From Platycnemis pennipes (taxonomy: Eukaryota > Arthropoda > Insecta > Odonata > Platycnemididae), in contig OW121852.1 of the NCBI GenBank assembly GCA_933228895.1, positions 109,575,544-109,639,543 on the forward strand: DNA of 64,000 nucleotides, in the 5' to 3' direction. The translations under genes and the position numbers were made by a program. Positions 1 through 13,608 of the stretch are shown here, piece after piece (position 1 is the stretch's first letter; every line of letters begins with the position of its first letter). The notes under the pieces were generated by a model that was given only the letters and a program-made list of their open reading frames with translations, ran no database searches and was not told the origin of the DNA.

Positions 1-901
1 CCCCTTACTTCCCCCGGACCATCTGAACTAAGCCCTATTACCCTCTTCTCCCACACTCTCCTCACTCCATCCAACCGATTCCAGGGATATGGGGTAGGGA
101 AAGGAATTGAAGGAGAGGCATAAAAAACAAATTCGGTAAAGCTTCCCTACGGAAGGGTTTTTTTTTACTATCCCCTTTCCTTCCCGGCTCTCCCTTCCAC
201 TACTCTTGCCTAATCGATCCCTTCTCCAAGAAGAACGCTCCCTCTTTCCATCCTCAATACCACCCTCCGGAGTCTGCCCCTGCACCCTTTCGCCCTCTTT
301 GCACCCGCCCCTCCCCAATCCTCAAGTCATCCTCCCATTATTCTCTACCCCCTGACCTCCTCTGCATTCCCAAGTCCACCCTCCTTCGTTCCTCATCCCC
401 CCCAAGGCACCCCCTTTACCTATCCGTTCCTCCCTCCCTCGTTGACGGCAATAACTCATAATCGCCCCCAGGAATGCTTAAAAACTTTTTATATTTAACG
501 GGATAAAAAGTAATAATAAAAGCCGTTTCTGTTCTTCAGGCTTAAAGTTGGTGCTACCAGGATCTGAGTCCTCTCTTTAGAGTGGAAACTTCGCGCGCTT
601 GTCTGTGAATAAATCTTTGGCTCCCACTTGGGCACTAAGAAATATGCTTCATTTCTCCTAAAACTGTGTTGAAAATTATAATTTCGATATATCTTTTATC
701 CAGACCCACCTTCAAATTAACGTTGCAGTTAGTGTGCTACTATTTCATTCCTTAAATCACAAATTAAATTTTTGTTCTACATTTGATAAAACGTAACAAA
801 TAGTTTTTACAAGAATGTTTAAAGCTTATTGGGAAGTTAAATGAGTGCATTTAAAGAAAACGTATACTTTTTCGTCCCTCACTGAATTACTGAGGTGGTA
901 A
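1..901. other. Non-coding, pyrimidine-rich then AT-rich DNA
   Basis: The first ~450 bases are strongly C/T-rich on the + strand, which leaves a chance - strand open frame with no recognisable domain. The rest is AT-rich. I see no gene, promoter or mobile element. Confidence 0.5.
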
Positions 902-1177
902 ATTAAGAATAATAATTTAGAATTAGTTTTTTGCGCATCAATAATGGCCAAATTTGGAAATATAGTGATAAATTATTATGCACGATCCCAAGTTATGTCT
1001 GTTGAAGTGCACCTCACAATTCAGTTACTTACACAATTACAGTTACAGTATTAAGAATAATAATTTAGGATTAGTTTTTTGCTAATCAATAAGGGCCAAA
1101 TTTGGAAATATAGTAATAAATTATTATGCACGATCACAAGTTATGTCTGTTGAAGTGCACCTCACAATTCAGTTACT
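902..1177 (+). repeat. Tandem duplication, two 128-bp copies
   Basis: Copy 1 covers 902-1029 and copy 2 covers 1050-1177. They are near-identical with a few substitutions and are separated by 20 bp of unrelated sequence, giving an offset of 148 bp. Both run from a TTAAGAATAATAATTTAG block to a CACAATTCAGTTACT block. No coding potential is shared. It is probably a local duplication or a piece of an interspersed repeat. Confidence 0.9.
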
Positions 1178-4100
1178 ACTTCAAATACCCTACTAAAAAA
1201 GATCATTATATCCAACTTTATAAAGTATACTGAGCGGACTTTTTTTATCTACTTCCGTTGAGGCTTCCGATTGAAAGACAATGCCTCTAAAATAATCCTC
1301 TCATTATTATGTGCAGAAATAAAGCAATACGATGCTATTTTGAAGCAACCTTTTGGGGAATTGCTAAAAGGGGTTCAGAAGTGGTTGCGAGATAATGATG
1401 CCCACGTCTCACAACCAAATGAGCTCGCCTCCCGCAGGCCGCTCACATGGATTTTCCCCCTTTAGATTCGATTCATCTCTCCTTTTGGATGGGAAAGCTG
1501 ACCTTTTCGCTCCATACTATGCAGCCCGCACAACGGATTTTTTTTAGCTTCCTTCAGGATATAATTCGCTCTCGGCGATGTATAAAAATCTGCCGCTGGC
1601 GTATTTGCGGTGTAACTTTCCAATTATTCCCATAAATAAATACCCGCTTTGCTTTCCCTACTCCTTTTGGTTCGGATGGATGAATAAATTTTTTTTCCGT
1701 GATACTGTAATCCCTTTTCGAGGAGCGTGGCTTCCGTCCTCCTCAGAATCCCCTGTCGGTAGCTTTGACTTTCTTTCGTTCAGCCCATTAAAAGACGACG
1801 GTTTGGGTGAAGAACGAACAAGAAAATAGCCTCGGTTTCTCCTAACAACGGGGGCATTTATCTATTAACCTCCCCATCCCTCTGCCCTCAAACCGCGGGC
1901 GAAACCCAACCTCCATCCCGACACATCCCCTCCTACCAACCCCCGATCCCAGACCCCCGCGTTTTCCGGCAGGGGAGGTTCACATAAAAGCCCTGGCTTT
2001 GGGCTGGCGGGTGGGGTTCCGAGGCGGGGAAGCGACGGAAATTTTTGGCCGGAGGGATTGAGGCAGTCGTTGGGGTTTTCGGCGGCCGGCGAGTAATTCT
2101 ATAATCCCCCCAGAGAAAGGGTGGAGGAGTGTGACAGGCTACGGGCTGGGGGATATAGCTTTCCTCTCGTGGAGAACCACCGCTACCACCGTCGGGCAAA
2201 AGGTCAATTCGGGTCTCGTAGTCTTCCCTTAAGGCAATAGGGGGTGTTTGATGGTTAAGGGGGTTGAATGATAGGAAACACTGAGCATCGTTCCCTGTCG
2301 CTTAACATCCTGTTTGAACTTACAACTCACCATACTTATCTGATCCACACGGATACAGCAGATGCTTACGGGGAGACATTCTGGCGCACTTTGTGCCCTT
2401 TGATACACGTGAAAGATAAGGGAAAATAAAGGGAGGCGATCGTGGTGAACTGGTAATGTATGGGTGGGTAATTAAGGGCTTTTATCTTCTTTCATCCCCT
2501 AATATTTTTTCCTCACCTAACGTCCTTCCCATCAACGGCACTGCCAACTACGCTGTTTCTTCACCGTAGCAAGGATTGAGGAAAAATTCTTTTTCTTTAG
2601 GATATCGTTTTTTCCGCAGGCACCTTCCCCCTCCTTAAATTTCTGTACCTTCCATTTCATCCTTCTTTCCGTCTCATCCCCCTGCTCATCCCTCCACTCT
2701 TTCTCCTCACCGCACCGCTCGCCTCCTTATAGCTGCCCAAGAAAAGTAGGGGGCGGGGAGCACTTATTCTGGCCTAGTGAACTAGAAGATGAAGGCTTTG
2801 CGATTATAATAGGGGACGGGTGGCAGAGCGCAGAGGATGTATATAAACTGGGATGACATTAAATTCTGATATGAACGATTCACGCCCATGAACTGGAATG
2901 CTCGGAAGCGAATTTTTCAAGTACATAATTTATATCACCCCACTACTGTGTCCTCCTCTTTATATGTGGCTTTATGGTTGGGTTTTCATTATTTATGCTC
3001 GAATGATACATATCGGGTGAGAGTAAAAGGATCCTAAAAATGATTAGGTAGTCTTCAAATCTTTTTGTTCCTTCACAGGTGCTTCATACTCTTCTTGTAC
3101 CTAACCATGAGTACTTAAAGAAAAGTACTAAGTATTTTTTTTTAGTTCAACAACTTTCGAATAAAAGCCTAAACTTTCTTAAACCCGTGTAATATTAACA
3201 CTCCTCTTTTCACATAATAATAAAAATTCTTTATTTCCATTGTTTATGCCATGTTTCCTCTAAAGGAATGCAAGGTCTTCAAAAGCTCCTAACTCATAAG
3301 TGAAGAAGTGTACCTTGAGAACTAATACAAAGGTTTCACATTGGAACATTCTATTAGTCATAGTAGTATGAGGTTATTATATGGGCGTATGTATGATAAT
3401 CTAATCGTAATATTATAACAAATGAGTACTTAATGAGGAAATGAGCAATCAAAATTATTAGTATCGTCTAAATTTTCTTACTGTCATCTATTTAACACAA
3501 GAATTCAAATTTCATTGAATGTCAAATATAGTCTTTAGGATGCCGCTTCAAGCGATATAGCTAGCGTAGTGGGTTTTATATTAAAATAAGAGAGCTTACA
3601 TTGGCATATGATATATCATGCCCCTCTAGCAAATACCATGCTACAAATTTTAGTTTCAACATGTAGTGAAAAAAAAATATGTAGGAGATTACGATAAATG
3701 AAAACTAAGTTCTTAAACAAAGTTGATGTATTCTCTCCTTGATGCCTATATTACAATCAAGATTGGTGAGCGGAACTGTACCTTCACAAACGTTAGTGGA
3801 GTACTGGCGTCCGAGCAACACTGACTAAACCAAGTCGATTCCACAGTCGAATCGAAATGCATACTCGACAGCTTCGACAATCATTGGAGTCGGTACAGAT
3901 GGGCGCCAAATACAAAACAAAAGTGAACTTTCTAAACACAACACAATGTAGAGAATGAAATGCGCAATGCACAATGCTTAATCGTCCACTTTTCATGTAT
4001 TGAGTTTTATGCCATATTTTACTAGTGGTGTTGTTCGATGAATATTTGTGTTTGAGCATTTAACTCACACATTAACCACGCTTTCGCATGCTTTGACCTC

Positions 4101-5892
4101 GGTTCCCCGACTTTGAATCCTCAACCTCCTAACACGCTTCAGGTTCGATCGATCCCAGACGTCGATTTGCATTGCATATATTACCTCGCGACTGAAGTTG
4201 AAACTAATTCTCTTTCATGGTGAAATTAACTTGACACTAATCCTTTTTTTCAGGAGCAATTATGCCAATGAAGTCGAATTTTGAACGCAGTGCTTCTTAC
4301 CCATATGCGTGCCCTTTGGAAAAAAAGTCCCCGAGCTAGTGGAATTAATTGCATCTGACATTTTTTTTTCATTTTTCCTTATCTTTTCGTCCCTTTCTCT
4401 CTCTCTCATTCTCCTACCTTTGTCTCTTCCCTTCTTTTCACAACAACCGAACCGTCATATGTACCGGTATATTTTCTAGCCATCGCCCGCTTTGCATATG
4501 CACCCTTATTTCATTTTTCACCGAAAGCGTAAGTTATTCCCGCCCAAACAAAGATGGTTTCATGACTGAGGATCCACCTTTGTGAATGACCTCACTCATA
4601 TTTTTAATTTCTTCCCCTCCGGGCTGCCAGTGAAAAAAATATATTTTTTATATCACTACCAGATGCGGACTGCAGGTTAAGTTTTAACTCAGGTATGCTG
4701 ATTTATAAACGAAAGAGGAAATAAATATATATGCGTACCGTTAGCAAGCTTTTTCCCTTTTTATTTATGTTTTTATAACTTGAACATGCTTTCAGTTTGT
4801 GAGAATAATCAGTTTTTCGACAATTTTCTCTCTTCTTCCCCATTCGAGCGAGATCTACTTTTACAAAAATCTGCGTTTTGGAAATTCCTGGCATTTTGAA
4901 ATAATTTATTTCTTTACTTTGTATTGAGTATACCATTGTAAAACATTCTGTAGGTTATTTAACAACAATTATTTGTTTGTGCTCAAAATAAATGCTAAAA
5001 AGCAATTTTAGCTTTCAATAAAATTTATTAATGTTTATTTAAGGTGGCCCTCCCAGGGACCAGAGTCCATCTGGGGCTATTGTTAGCTTTTTTTTAATCT
5101 CCTCTTCTGTAATCAATAATATTTTTATTTTAAAATAAGCAGTTAAATGAGTTTAACTGCAGATTATGCAGTTAAAAAACTGAAGTCTCAGTCGAAGTTT
5201 TGAGTTTTGGTCCTAATCTTTAGAATTCTCCGCCCTTGCACGCAGAGTTTCAGTAATAGATCGAAATCATTTCTGTTAGTATCATGATGCTAATTGAATA
5301 GTTTATTCGTAGCAATGATTACTTTACCCTTTCTGTAATAAAATGAAACCAGTTTATAAGTTTGCACAGTTTTAGTCCCTTTTTTATCTACGTAGATCTA
5401 TTTACTGCTGAACTTAAAATTTCCCGGCCCAGACATTTTCCGGCTGGTTTCACCGTGGCCTTTTTCCGAAAAGCGATCACCTCGCCGATCATCCTCGTCT
5501 AACCACTCAGCGGAGATTGGATATAATTTCTTAGAAGGTTCATCTTTGTATTGAAAGGGGATTTTATAATATATCTTCCATTGTGGTGATTTTCTCGCTA
5601 CGGAGTATGAAAAAAACGTCCGAAAGTCTCCCTACGCAGTTTGCAAGTAAATGAGTGTGAGATGTAGGTGCACATGGGTGCACAATGCTCACTCTCGTTC
5701 TCCTTGGGTGAAAGAATGATATACCGAAGGCAGACTGAAGTCATTTTCTTTAAAACTTGGGTGTTTTTGTCGTCAGGTCAGTAAAATGTTTTTAACAATC
5801 TTGTTACCCTAAGGTCTAAAGTTTCAATCTCTGGCCGTGACTGTTTTGCTTGTCGTATGGTAACTCGAGATAGTACGATAGCTCTGATAATT
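1178..5892. other. No gene recognised
   Basis: Mostly AT-rich sequence. A GC-richer patch at about 1.86-2.2 kb gives a chance - strand frame without recognisable domains. T-rich and CT-rich runs occur near 4.35-4.45 kb. No splice-consistent exon, tRNA or mobile element was identified. Confidence 0.45.
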
Positions 5893-6136
5893 GAAGACCT
5901 TAGTGCAAGAACCAGATAATGACCACTTTTTGCGAAATGAGATTTCCACATACACATGAAGCCCTTCCTGCCCTTTACCAGTAGACATAATCATTTTCGA
6001 TAGTAAGTTCTAAATAAGTTCAGCAGACATTGTTGGAATTTTACGTTCTGCTCTCTGAGTGCAAGGACAGATAATAGTCGGAGTTTTCTCGAAACTTCAC
6101 TTTTGGTTATTATCTTGTTCTTGCACTCAGGTCTTC
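5893..6136. mobile_element. Short inverted-repeat element, MITE-like
   Basis: The ends are imperfect inverted repeats of about 33 bp. The left end starts GAAGACCTTAGTGCAAGAAC and the right end closes with the complement (CTTGCACTCAGGTCTTC). The total is 244 bp with no coding capacity. No clear target-site duplication was found, so the superfamily is not assigned. Confidence 0.6.
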
Positions 6137-7559
6137 TTGGGGTAGCGAAAAACTAAATTCCGCTTTAACATGTACATACGGAAACATTTAAGGAAAACTA
6201 CGTTTTACAATGATTTGTCCAAGGTGCTGGCCTGATTAACATTCAGTCTTCCCTCATACGTAACATTATGTGTATTATATTTTTTTCTCTTTTCGTTTGA
6301 AATATTCTCTGGGCTTATTTTGACCTGTGATATCGTATTTAAGGTTTTATGGGAAATAATAAATCACATATTTTGCGTATTACTTAATCTAAAGTCCAAT
6401 TTCAGTTCTTATTTTACTCTTACTTGTGATATCATGAGTACAGTTTCCCATGTTGTTGTTGCCATTATTATTACTTTTTTGTTAAATTTCGTAATATTTT
6501 GTTGTGAAATCTTAGTAATATTTTAAATAATTGCACTTTTGCATTTCAGAAGTTAATAGAAAAAGGTGTCTATGCATGTTCACGTGTAAATTGTTTGAAT
6601 AAATATAGGCTAAGAGAGAAAGTTAAGTTAAGTTTAAATAGCTCTCTATTATTCCTTGCATTCTTAATCCAAAACTATAAAAAATGTTAAATATCTCATC
6701 TTAGTGAAACGAATATTTTGTCAATGAATAGCTTTATTAAAAACCACGTCTTATATGAAACCTGCGATATGCGACTCAGTATGCTTATAGATAGAATAAT
6801 TTTTTCTTCGCATATATTTACATATCTAGGTGAAAGAAGTTTTATTGACTCTTTTTGACTAAATATTTATCTCCTGGGATTACATTCAAATGCACGAATC
6901 GTCCTATCCATCTATTTTAATGTATATATCAGGTCTACTTATGATGGCACTTTAGGCGTTGAGACACCTGTTGTGTGCAAGTATGCACAAGAAAAAGAGG
7001 AAAGTGCAACTCGCGTATTTAAATTTAATCCCTGAAATTTTGTTCCAGTTACGTCAGATACGGTCGAACTTACGCCTCCTTTAACAGTCTCGTTTCTGGA
7101 ATTGGTGTTCTGATCTTTTTGCTAATGCCTTCTTATTTTAGCTTTCTATATCCACTGTAATCACAATTAACCGAACAGTGTTTTTAGTGAAAGAATTCAA
7201 ATGCTTTGAAATAAAATGCAAGGATATTTGGTATATCCGCCATGGTTTCTTTTTGAATAACGAGAGTCGCTGAATGACATTAAAAATGTTAGTGTAGTGG
7301 TAAATCGGTATTGGGAAATAATTACTTACGAATTATTAGAGATCGTTTATACCATTCTCCAGATAAGACCAATGCCTGCCATATATCCAACATTGAAATA
7401 TCGTAACCAACCAACATTGTAGGAATAGAACTTTTTCACGCTCATCCGTAGGTACCCTTTTATGCTGTTTTCATTCTCTCCAAAGAATGGATTGTGCTGG
7501 ATTTTTTTTATTTCCTTCCTCCTGCGTTTTGCGCAAGACTATTCTCGAAATTAATATAT
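6137..7559. other. No gene recognised
   Basis: AT-rich sequence with no supported exon, RNA gene or repeat. Confidence 0.45.
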
Positions 7560-8053
7560 GGTGGATTTCGTTCCCACCCTCCTTTCGCATTTTTCCCCCA
7601 GCAGCCGTCCGCTTCAATTTTCGGGCCATCACCTCCACTTGTCCCCCACCTCTCCCCTTCTCGCCTCCTGAAACCCCTTGTGTAGAAGAAGGGGGAGGGG
7701 AGATCTCTCTCGAGACATGCCTAAATGCGTGACTCCGCCCGTTTTTAATAAAACAAAGGAGGACGGCGGGGCGTGCGAAGTGGGGCGGCGACTCGCGCCT
7801 CTCCTCCCTCGTTGCCGGCCCCGCAGTTTTGAGCTTAAAAGCCCCTCGTTCACCACCGCGCCTAAGGCCACATCCGAGCCACACGTGCGCACACGACCAT
7901 ACTCTCACCACACGGTCGCGCACACACACAGTCACCCTTCGGGCGCGGCTTGGAGCATACCAGCGCGGGGTGCGAGGGTGAATCCACCCCCCTCTCCCCA
8001 TTTGTCCCCATTCCAGGGAGCGCTCCTTTCCCGGGCAGATAGATCCCTCCCTG
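7560..8053 (+). promoter_or_regulatory. CpG-rich block with TATA-like box and consensus 5' splice donor
   Basis: This is the clearest C+G/CpG-rich patch in the first 35 kb. It contains a TATA-like CTTAAAAG at 7834-7841 and runs into a strong donor, CTG/GTAAGTA, with the exon side ending at 8053. Open frames on both strands here look like a result of composition, since they overlap each other and contain no domain. An inferred reading is a promoter plus non-coding first exon of a + strand gene, possibly the active-zone gene whose coding exons begin at 35.5 kb. A GC-rich patch without function is the alternative. Confidence 0.3.
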
Positions 8054-11000
8054 GTAAGTACTCCCCTCCCCCCACCCTCATCTTCTCACTCCTCTCCCAT
8101 CCCCAATCCTCCTCTCCCCTACTCTCCGCTTCCCCCTCCCATTCTTTCAGCTCTCCTTTCCTCCCCCCGAAAAACCCCCGACAAACCTCCTCCACCCCCG
8201 GTGGTCCGAAAATTCTTCCCATTATTTTTTTACGTACCTACCCCCTACCTACTCTTCGTTCTTTTCCCTGATCACTCGGTATGAGTTGCTAGTGTGCACA
8301 CACACGTTAGTGCAGGAGGGGGATGAATCGAATTATGTAGGGGGAATTTAAGATATCCTCCGTATTCTCCCTGGGGCAATTTTCTCCGAGATCTAATAAA
8401 CTTGTTGCCTCGCCACGCTTGAAATATGCCTTCAAGTGCGGTTGAATTTCGCATTTACTCAGACAGGCGCCGCTCTTTCTAATACACGCTCAGTGAGGCC
8501 TTCCGCGAATGCCATGACTGGCCTTAATTGTCGGCAGGAGTAAAATAATGCAGTGGGGATAATAATTATGGCGATGAGGCAGAGCGTACCCACTACTTAT
8601 TGGTACCTCAGCGGCGCGGCGTCTCGGTATCTGGGACATAGCTTTAGCATTTTATGGACTCGATTAGAAGAGAGGGAATTTGGTTGGAAGGAAGAAAATA
8701 TAAACCTTTTTAGGTGCCATCATTTTTATCTCTAATGCTCGTTAGTTATCTCAAATATATTTATTTTATTTTTGCATAAAAACTCTCAAGCTTTCTCATG
8801 CCTTTCAATATCAGGTTGATATTTATCAATGTTAGAATCTTTTAGTTCGGTAATGTAATAATAAATTTACTCTTTGCAGCTTATCTTCATACAAGCAAAA
8901 CAAAGAGGTTTAGTCATCAACGTGTACTCTAGGTGCCACGCTGTTAACGCAATGATTAGGAAATAAATATCGTTCTAACTTTTATTGGTAACATCGGCTA
9001 ACATTGGCAACGGCATTAATCGTAATTTACGAGGCTTCAGTTTGTATGGAACAGGTTCCATTAATATAATAAAGTAATTAAAAGATAATTATTAGTGGCT
9101 GGTGTTAACTAGGCTACAAAGAACGTGTGTACCTTTACGCCTGGAAAATAATCTAGCTCCTGGAGGTTACGTGTTTATCCAATCTTTATGGTATCTCTCA
9201 TCCTCTATGTGGATGAAGAGGTATAATTATATGCAATTGCAATTCAATCAGTATGATATCATATCTATCACCAAATTGACCAATGTGCTATGTAGCCCTT
9301 TGAGTGATTTGATGCAATCGAGAAGTAAATTGACTTTGATCTCTTTTCTGGTATATTGTCTTAATTTTGGTTTATAACTTACCTCCTTTGGGTCCATAGA
9401 CGAGATGTTTGAATTCTCCACTCCTGTATTCTGTTTTCTTCTGAAATTTTGGAATTTCCATTCATTCTCCTGTACTGTTCTACGTGATTGCATAATGTGC
9501 TTCATGGCCAAACCTAAAAATCAAAGGTGGAGAACTGCATTTCAATACAGTAATAAAATAAACTTCAGAAAACCCACTTCTTAATCTATATTAGGACTTT
9601 ACGAAGTAGTCCAGTAATTTATTAAAGCTGTTCATGTATTTTGCCTCAACTCTGCATGATAAAGATAATACTGGAGTGGGCGAACTAAACCGCCTTCGTT
9701 CCTTCAACGTCCTCCTCCAGCACACATGATGCATAATGGCTGCACATTTTCTCAAGTATGTGCTCTTCAACGTTGACAGGAATATCATATCACTCGTGAG
9801 GAGGGTAAAACGTCCAGGGTTACATACCGCTCGCTCCTTGCAGAGCGTGGACAGGAGTTCAAGGAAGACTTAAACAGGAAGATAGCATGACGCAATAATT
9901 CAGCTTAATTGCGGGTGGGAGTGACATTTGTAGTGACACTTGAAGAGGATCATCATCATTCTTCTCGTCGTTTTTTACGGCCTCACATTTTTCACCAGTT
10001 ATAAAAGTATTACTTTCTGGTCTCCTTAGTTTTATTTCGAGCTCTGTCACACCTTCTAATATTCTTTCAGGAAAAATTTAAGCTCATTTTCTCAGAAAGT
10101 ATTCTATCCCACCTGAAGTGTGGCGGCTTAGATTTTCATGAAAACCAGTTCCAACAGTTCCCAGTTTGCAACATGCATGATATAAATTTCGCTCTTCGTT
10201 CGACTAAACTTGTTGTGGAAAATCGTATAATCCGTAAAGATGCCTTGATCCTAATCAACAGCAAAGTAGTGATTACAGCAATTAAATGTTTATTAGTTGA
10301 TTTTCTTAGTGATTGTGTACGAACATTATCTCATATAGCGATGCATTACAAGCGATGGATATCTCAAGATCCTTGGTTTTTGTGTTTCTGGCTTTATTTA
10401 CTATCCGCATTTTGATTTGTGCCTGACGGACTATGGTCAGTTCATCTCAATAAGTACCTACCTATCAAAAACTGATGAGCTGACTGTGCTTTGCTGACCA
10501 AGGTATATGAAATAGGTACTTCGGATGAAAAGTGAAGCTGCTCAATCTCTGTCATTCTGGTATTTGATGGCATTTTATTTTCGTACAGGTAGTGTTGGAG
10601 GTGCATAAAGCCCACTAAAAATGTAGGTATATTATACAATTCTTCTCTGAGCAAAGCTAAGTTGGCGTTGTAATTTTAGTAAATATATTCGCCTAAAAAT
10701 GACATATTTTCTTCATAAAAAAATCCGCAAGCCATTGCAAATATGAATCACAGACTAAATACGCATAAATCGTGTATCAGAGAAGTGACTAGGGAAAATT
10801 GACGTCATTACCTTTAGAATTTTATTTTAAGTGACTGTACTTGCTTGCATTTTTACGATGATATCCAACTGTAATACGTTTCCAACTGTACGTTTCAACC
10901 TGAAATTTCGTTCACTTTAAGACCGCTAGAAACTCTAACTCTGTCAATACAGCTTTCTGCGGGTAAGAAGTTGTAAAATAGTCTTTTTTTGCAGTTTACA

Positions 11001-13311
11001 AATAATCAGTGCTCAAGTTAATTGGCTAATTTCTAAAGCTATGGCCTGAAATTATGATTGAACTTGTGGTTAAATTTAATGTTCCATGTATTCAACGTTA
11101 GAATGCAAAACAATCTTAGTTTTTCGATTAAGTACCTTCAAAAAGTCTTCATGCTTTAAACTTTTACTTATTTTATGCTCTTGGTATGATAAACGTTTTT
11201 CTAGATTGTTCCTTCCTATATTATAAGTGAAGTTTCTGCGGTCCCTATTCAGTGAATTAGATTACCATTAAAATACTTTTCCGTAGAAATAGGTCCCTAT
11301 GTTTCCCAAATAACGGAAAATTTTTCTAAGGTAGTAAAAAATTCTTGTCGTCGTTTTCAAATGCATCTTGATATCGTTAAATTTTCCTTAACTTTAAAAT
11401 TCTCGAGTGATGACAACAATGGTTCAGAATTGATAAGTAATACATATGAAACGTTTCTAGAAGACTATATGAAATATTTTAATATTTGTTACGAAAGTTT
11501 TCACCGAGGTTAATCAACTTGGATGTTCTCATGCACACTGAGGCCATGCTGATGTCTCCCTTACACGTCATCAAATCAGCACCATGTTTATGTTCCTTGA
11601 CAATGTTCATTGAAAGTAACCAACTCTGAAGAAATTGGATTTTCATATTTAGAGCAGCTATCCATGCCTTCGAATGTAACAAAAGGAACGTGCTCAGCCA
11701 CTTGAATAGGATATGGAGAGGCTTCCAAATTATGCTCTGTTGATCCGCGTCCTTCCAATCTCCCGCATCCCCCTTCATTGCCATAAGGCCAAAGGAAGTT
11801 CACAAAATCCTTTTTATATGCCTGCCTGCCTTCCGAAGAGGTCCGCCGTTTCCAGAAGTTATTTATTACGATAGCATCATTCGAAATAGTGATGTGAGCC
11901 GTTGGGGAGGTGACTGAATGGATTCCTCGTAAACAGTTCCAAAAATAATCATGTTAATTTGGGTTGTCTGCTCGGGGAACACAGAGCACATTTGTCGCGG
12001 AAATAGATTTCCTCATATCGCGGACCCCTCGCTCGTCCATTCATGTTCAGTTGATGCAAACGGCTGCCAGGCGTATTTGCCGTGTGACAATGGGGACAGA
12101 AACCCCCTGGATGCTGGAAACATTATTATTCGTGGTGAAAGCGATCTAATTGTTTCCCAATCCAGCCTCCTGTTCCGCTTTTATCCTTCGTCATTCTCCT
12201 TACCTCCACGTCAAAGGAGAGGATGAATTTCGAGTCGGTAACTGGTGCGTAGTTATCGCAATTACTCTACACAATGTTAATGAACTCTCTCGATGTAATG
12301 ATTGCCTAAAAAACTTGCCCATTAATAGGAAAAATTAGTCTTTAAGCCAATTAAATACAACATGTCGGGATTTTATGGGTTCTGTAACTTGCATTGGACT
12401 TCAATGGTGGAGTCCAATTTTACTGTGAAATTAACTTTCCATTCATTTGTCTCAAGGGAAAAAATCAGCCGTTTCGTAATTTTCGAAATTACGAAACTCC
12501 TTTTCGTAAAAAGGTGTTTCGTAATTTCTCGCACGTCTGGAAAATGAATCTGGGTATAAAATATTTATGAGAGAGCGCCAGTACTGTTTTCATTTACTGA
12601 ATTTATTTATCCTCGATCGAACTCTGCTGGAATTTGATAGGCAAAATCCTTCTTCCCATGTTAAATGCGAATAATGGGTTCACGATCTCTTACTATGGGA
12701 CGTAGTCAAAGACGACAACATTAGTATTAATAATGCTTTCCATATGCTTCTTGCAACATAAGATGAATTATTCACAATATCTTGGTGACTTATTTCTTTG
12801 TCTTCATGCACTTATACACTTCATTAAAGCAGCTGCCTTCCTTGTGAATCATACAAAAACTCTGTCCTCTGTAACTTGGTAGTAATCTATCGTTAACTTT
12901 GTTTATAGAGCAATTAAACTTATACAAGGCCAATTCATTCTTTGAGAAAGGCATATGAGAAAGTTTTATTATTCAACGAATACTGTTTAATGTATCAGTT
13001 ATGCACCATGTAAACTACCTGTGCATTTTAACGTGTAACCTACTTTCGTCGACTTAACATTCCATTCATAGGATTTTATTGTATATTATCCCATTTCACT
13101 TTGTGGCCTCAATACTTTGGATGATCCTGGTAACCCTTCAGGTCATAAGCTTCCGATTTTTACTTTTGATGTTAGACTTCTTTTGGGCCTCAGCTGTCAG
13201 TTTAAGAAACACTTATGCTCGTATTTTTGAAAAAACGAGTGTTTCTCATTAATAACAAGAGTGGAAAATGTTCCATATTGTTTAAAATTGTAAGATACTT
13301 ATGATTCAATA
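8054..13311. other. No gene recognised
   Basis: After a C/T-rich run to about 8.25 kb the region is AT-rich. A small palindrome, GTTTCGTAATTTTCG and its complement, lies at 12471-12497. No coding exon or repeat family was recognised. Confidence 0.45.
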
Positions 13312-13608
13312 CACTGTAAAAAGTAGATCTGATTATAAGGTACAAAAGCGATCTGAATTTCAGATGCAACAATTTTAAGACAGGGTATGTTGAAATTCAG
13401 CAGTAATATCTTGTCTAAAAATAAGGCAGGTGAACGACTGAAAATCAGACCATCCTGAATACTGCTCCCTCTGCTTCCTGCTTAACTGCTCGTGTACCAA
13501 CCATCCATGTTCCTGCCTCTTCCGCACCTTAAATCCGTGTTCCTGCCTTACAACCAGACAGCGCTTAAATTCAGATCGCACTGAAAATCAGATCAACTTT
13601 TTACAGTG
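13312..13608. mobile_element. TA-flanked MITE (mariner-like)
   Basis: A 297-bp element bounded by ~23-bp terminal inverted repeats, starting CACTGTAAAAAGTAGATCTG and ending with the near-complement. A TA dinucleotide lies directly outside each end (13310-13311 and 13609-13610), as expected for Tc1/mariner-type insertion. There is no transposase coding. The internal part has further copies of a GATCTGAA/TTCAGATC-type motif near both ends. Confidence 0.8.

Noticed and set aside
1271..1829. Three short + strand frames in a row
   Set aside because: No recognisable domain, no consistent splice borders linking them, and no upstream promoter features.
7471..8271. 176- and 197-codon frames on opposite strands
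   Set aside because: They overlap each other in a GC-rich, stop-poor block, have compositionally biased peptides (P/S or R/G rich) and no domain. They run through a consensus splice donor.
11479..11803. Overlapping 101- and 71-codon - strand frames
   Set aside because: No recognisable family; the two frames overlap in different phases, and neither has splice or promoter support.
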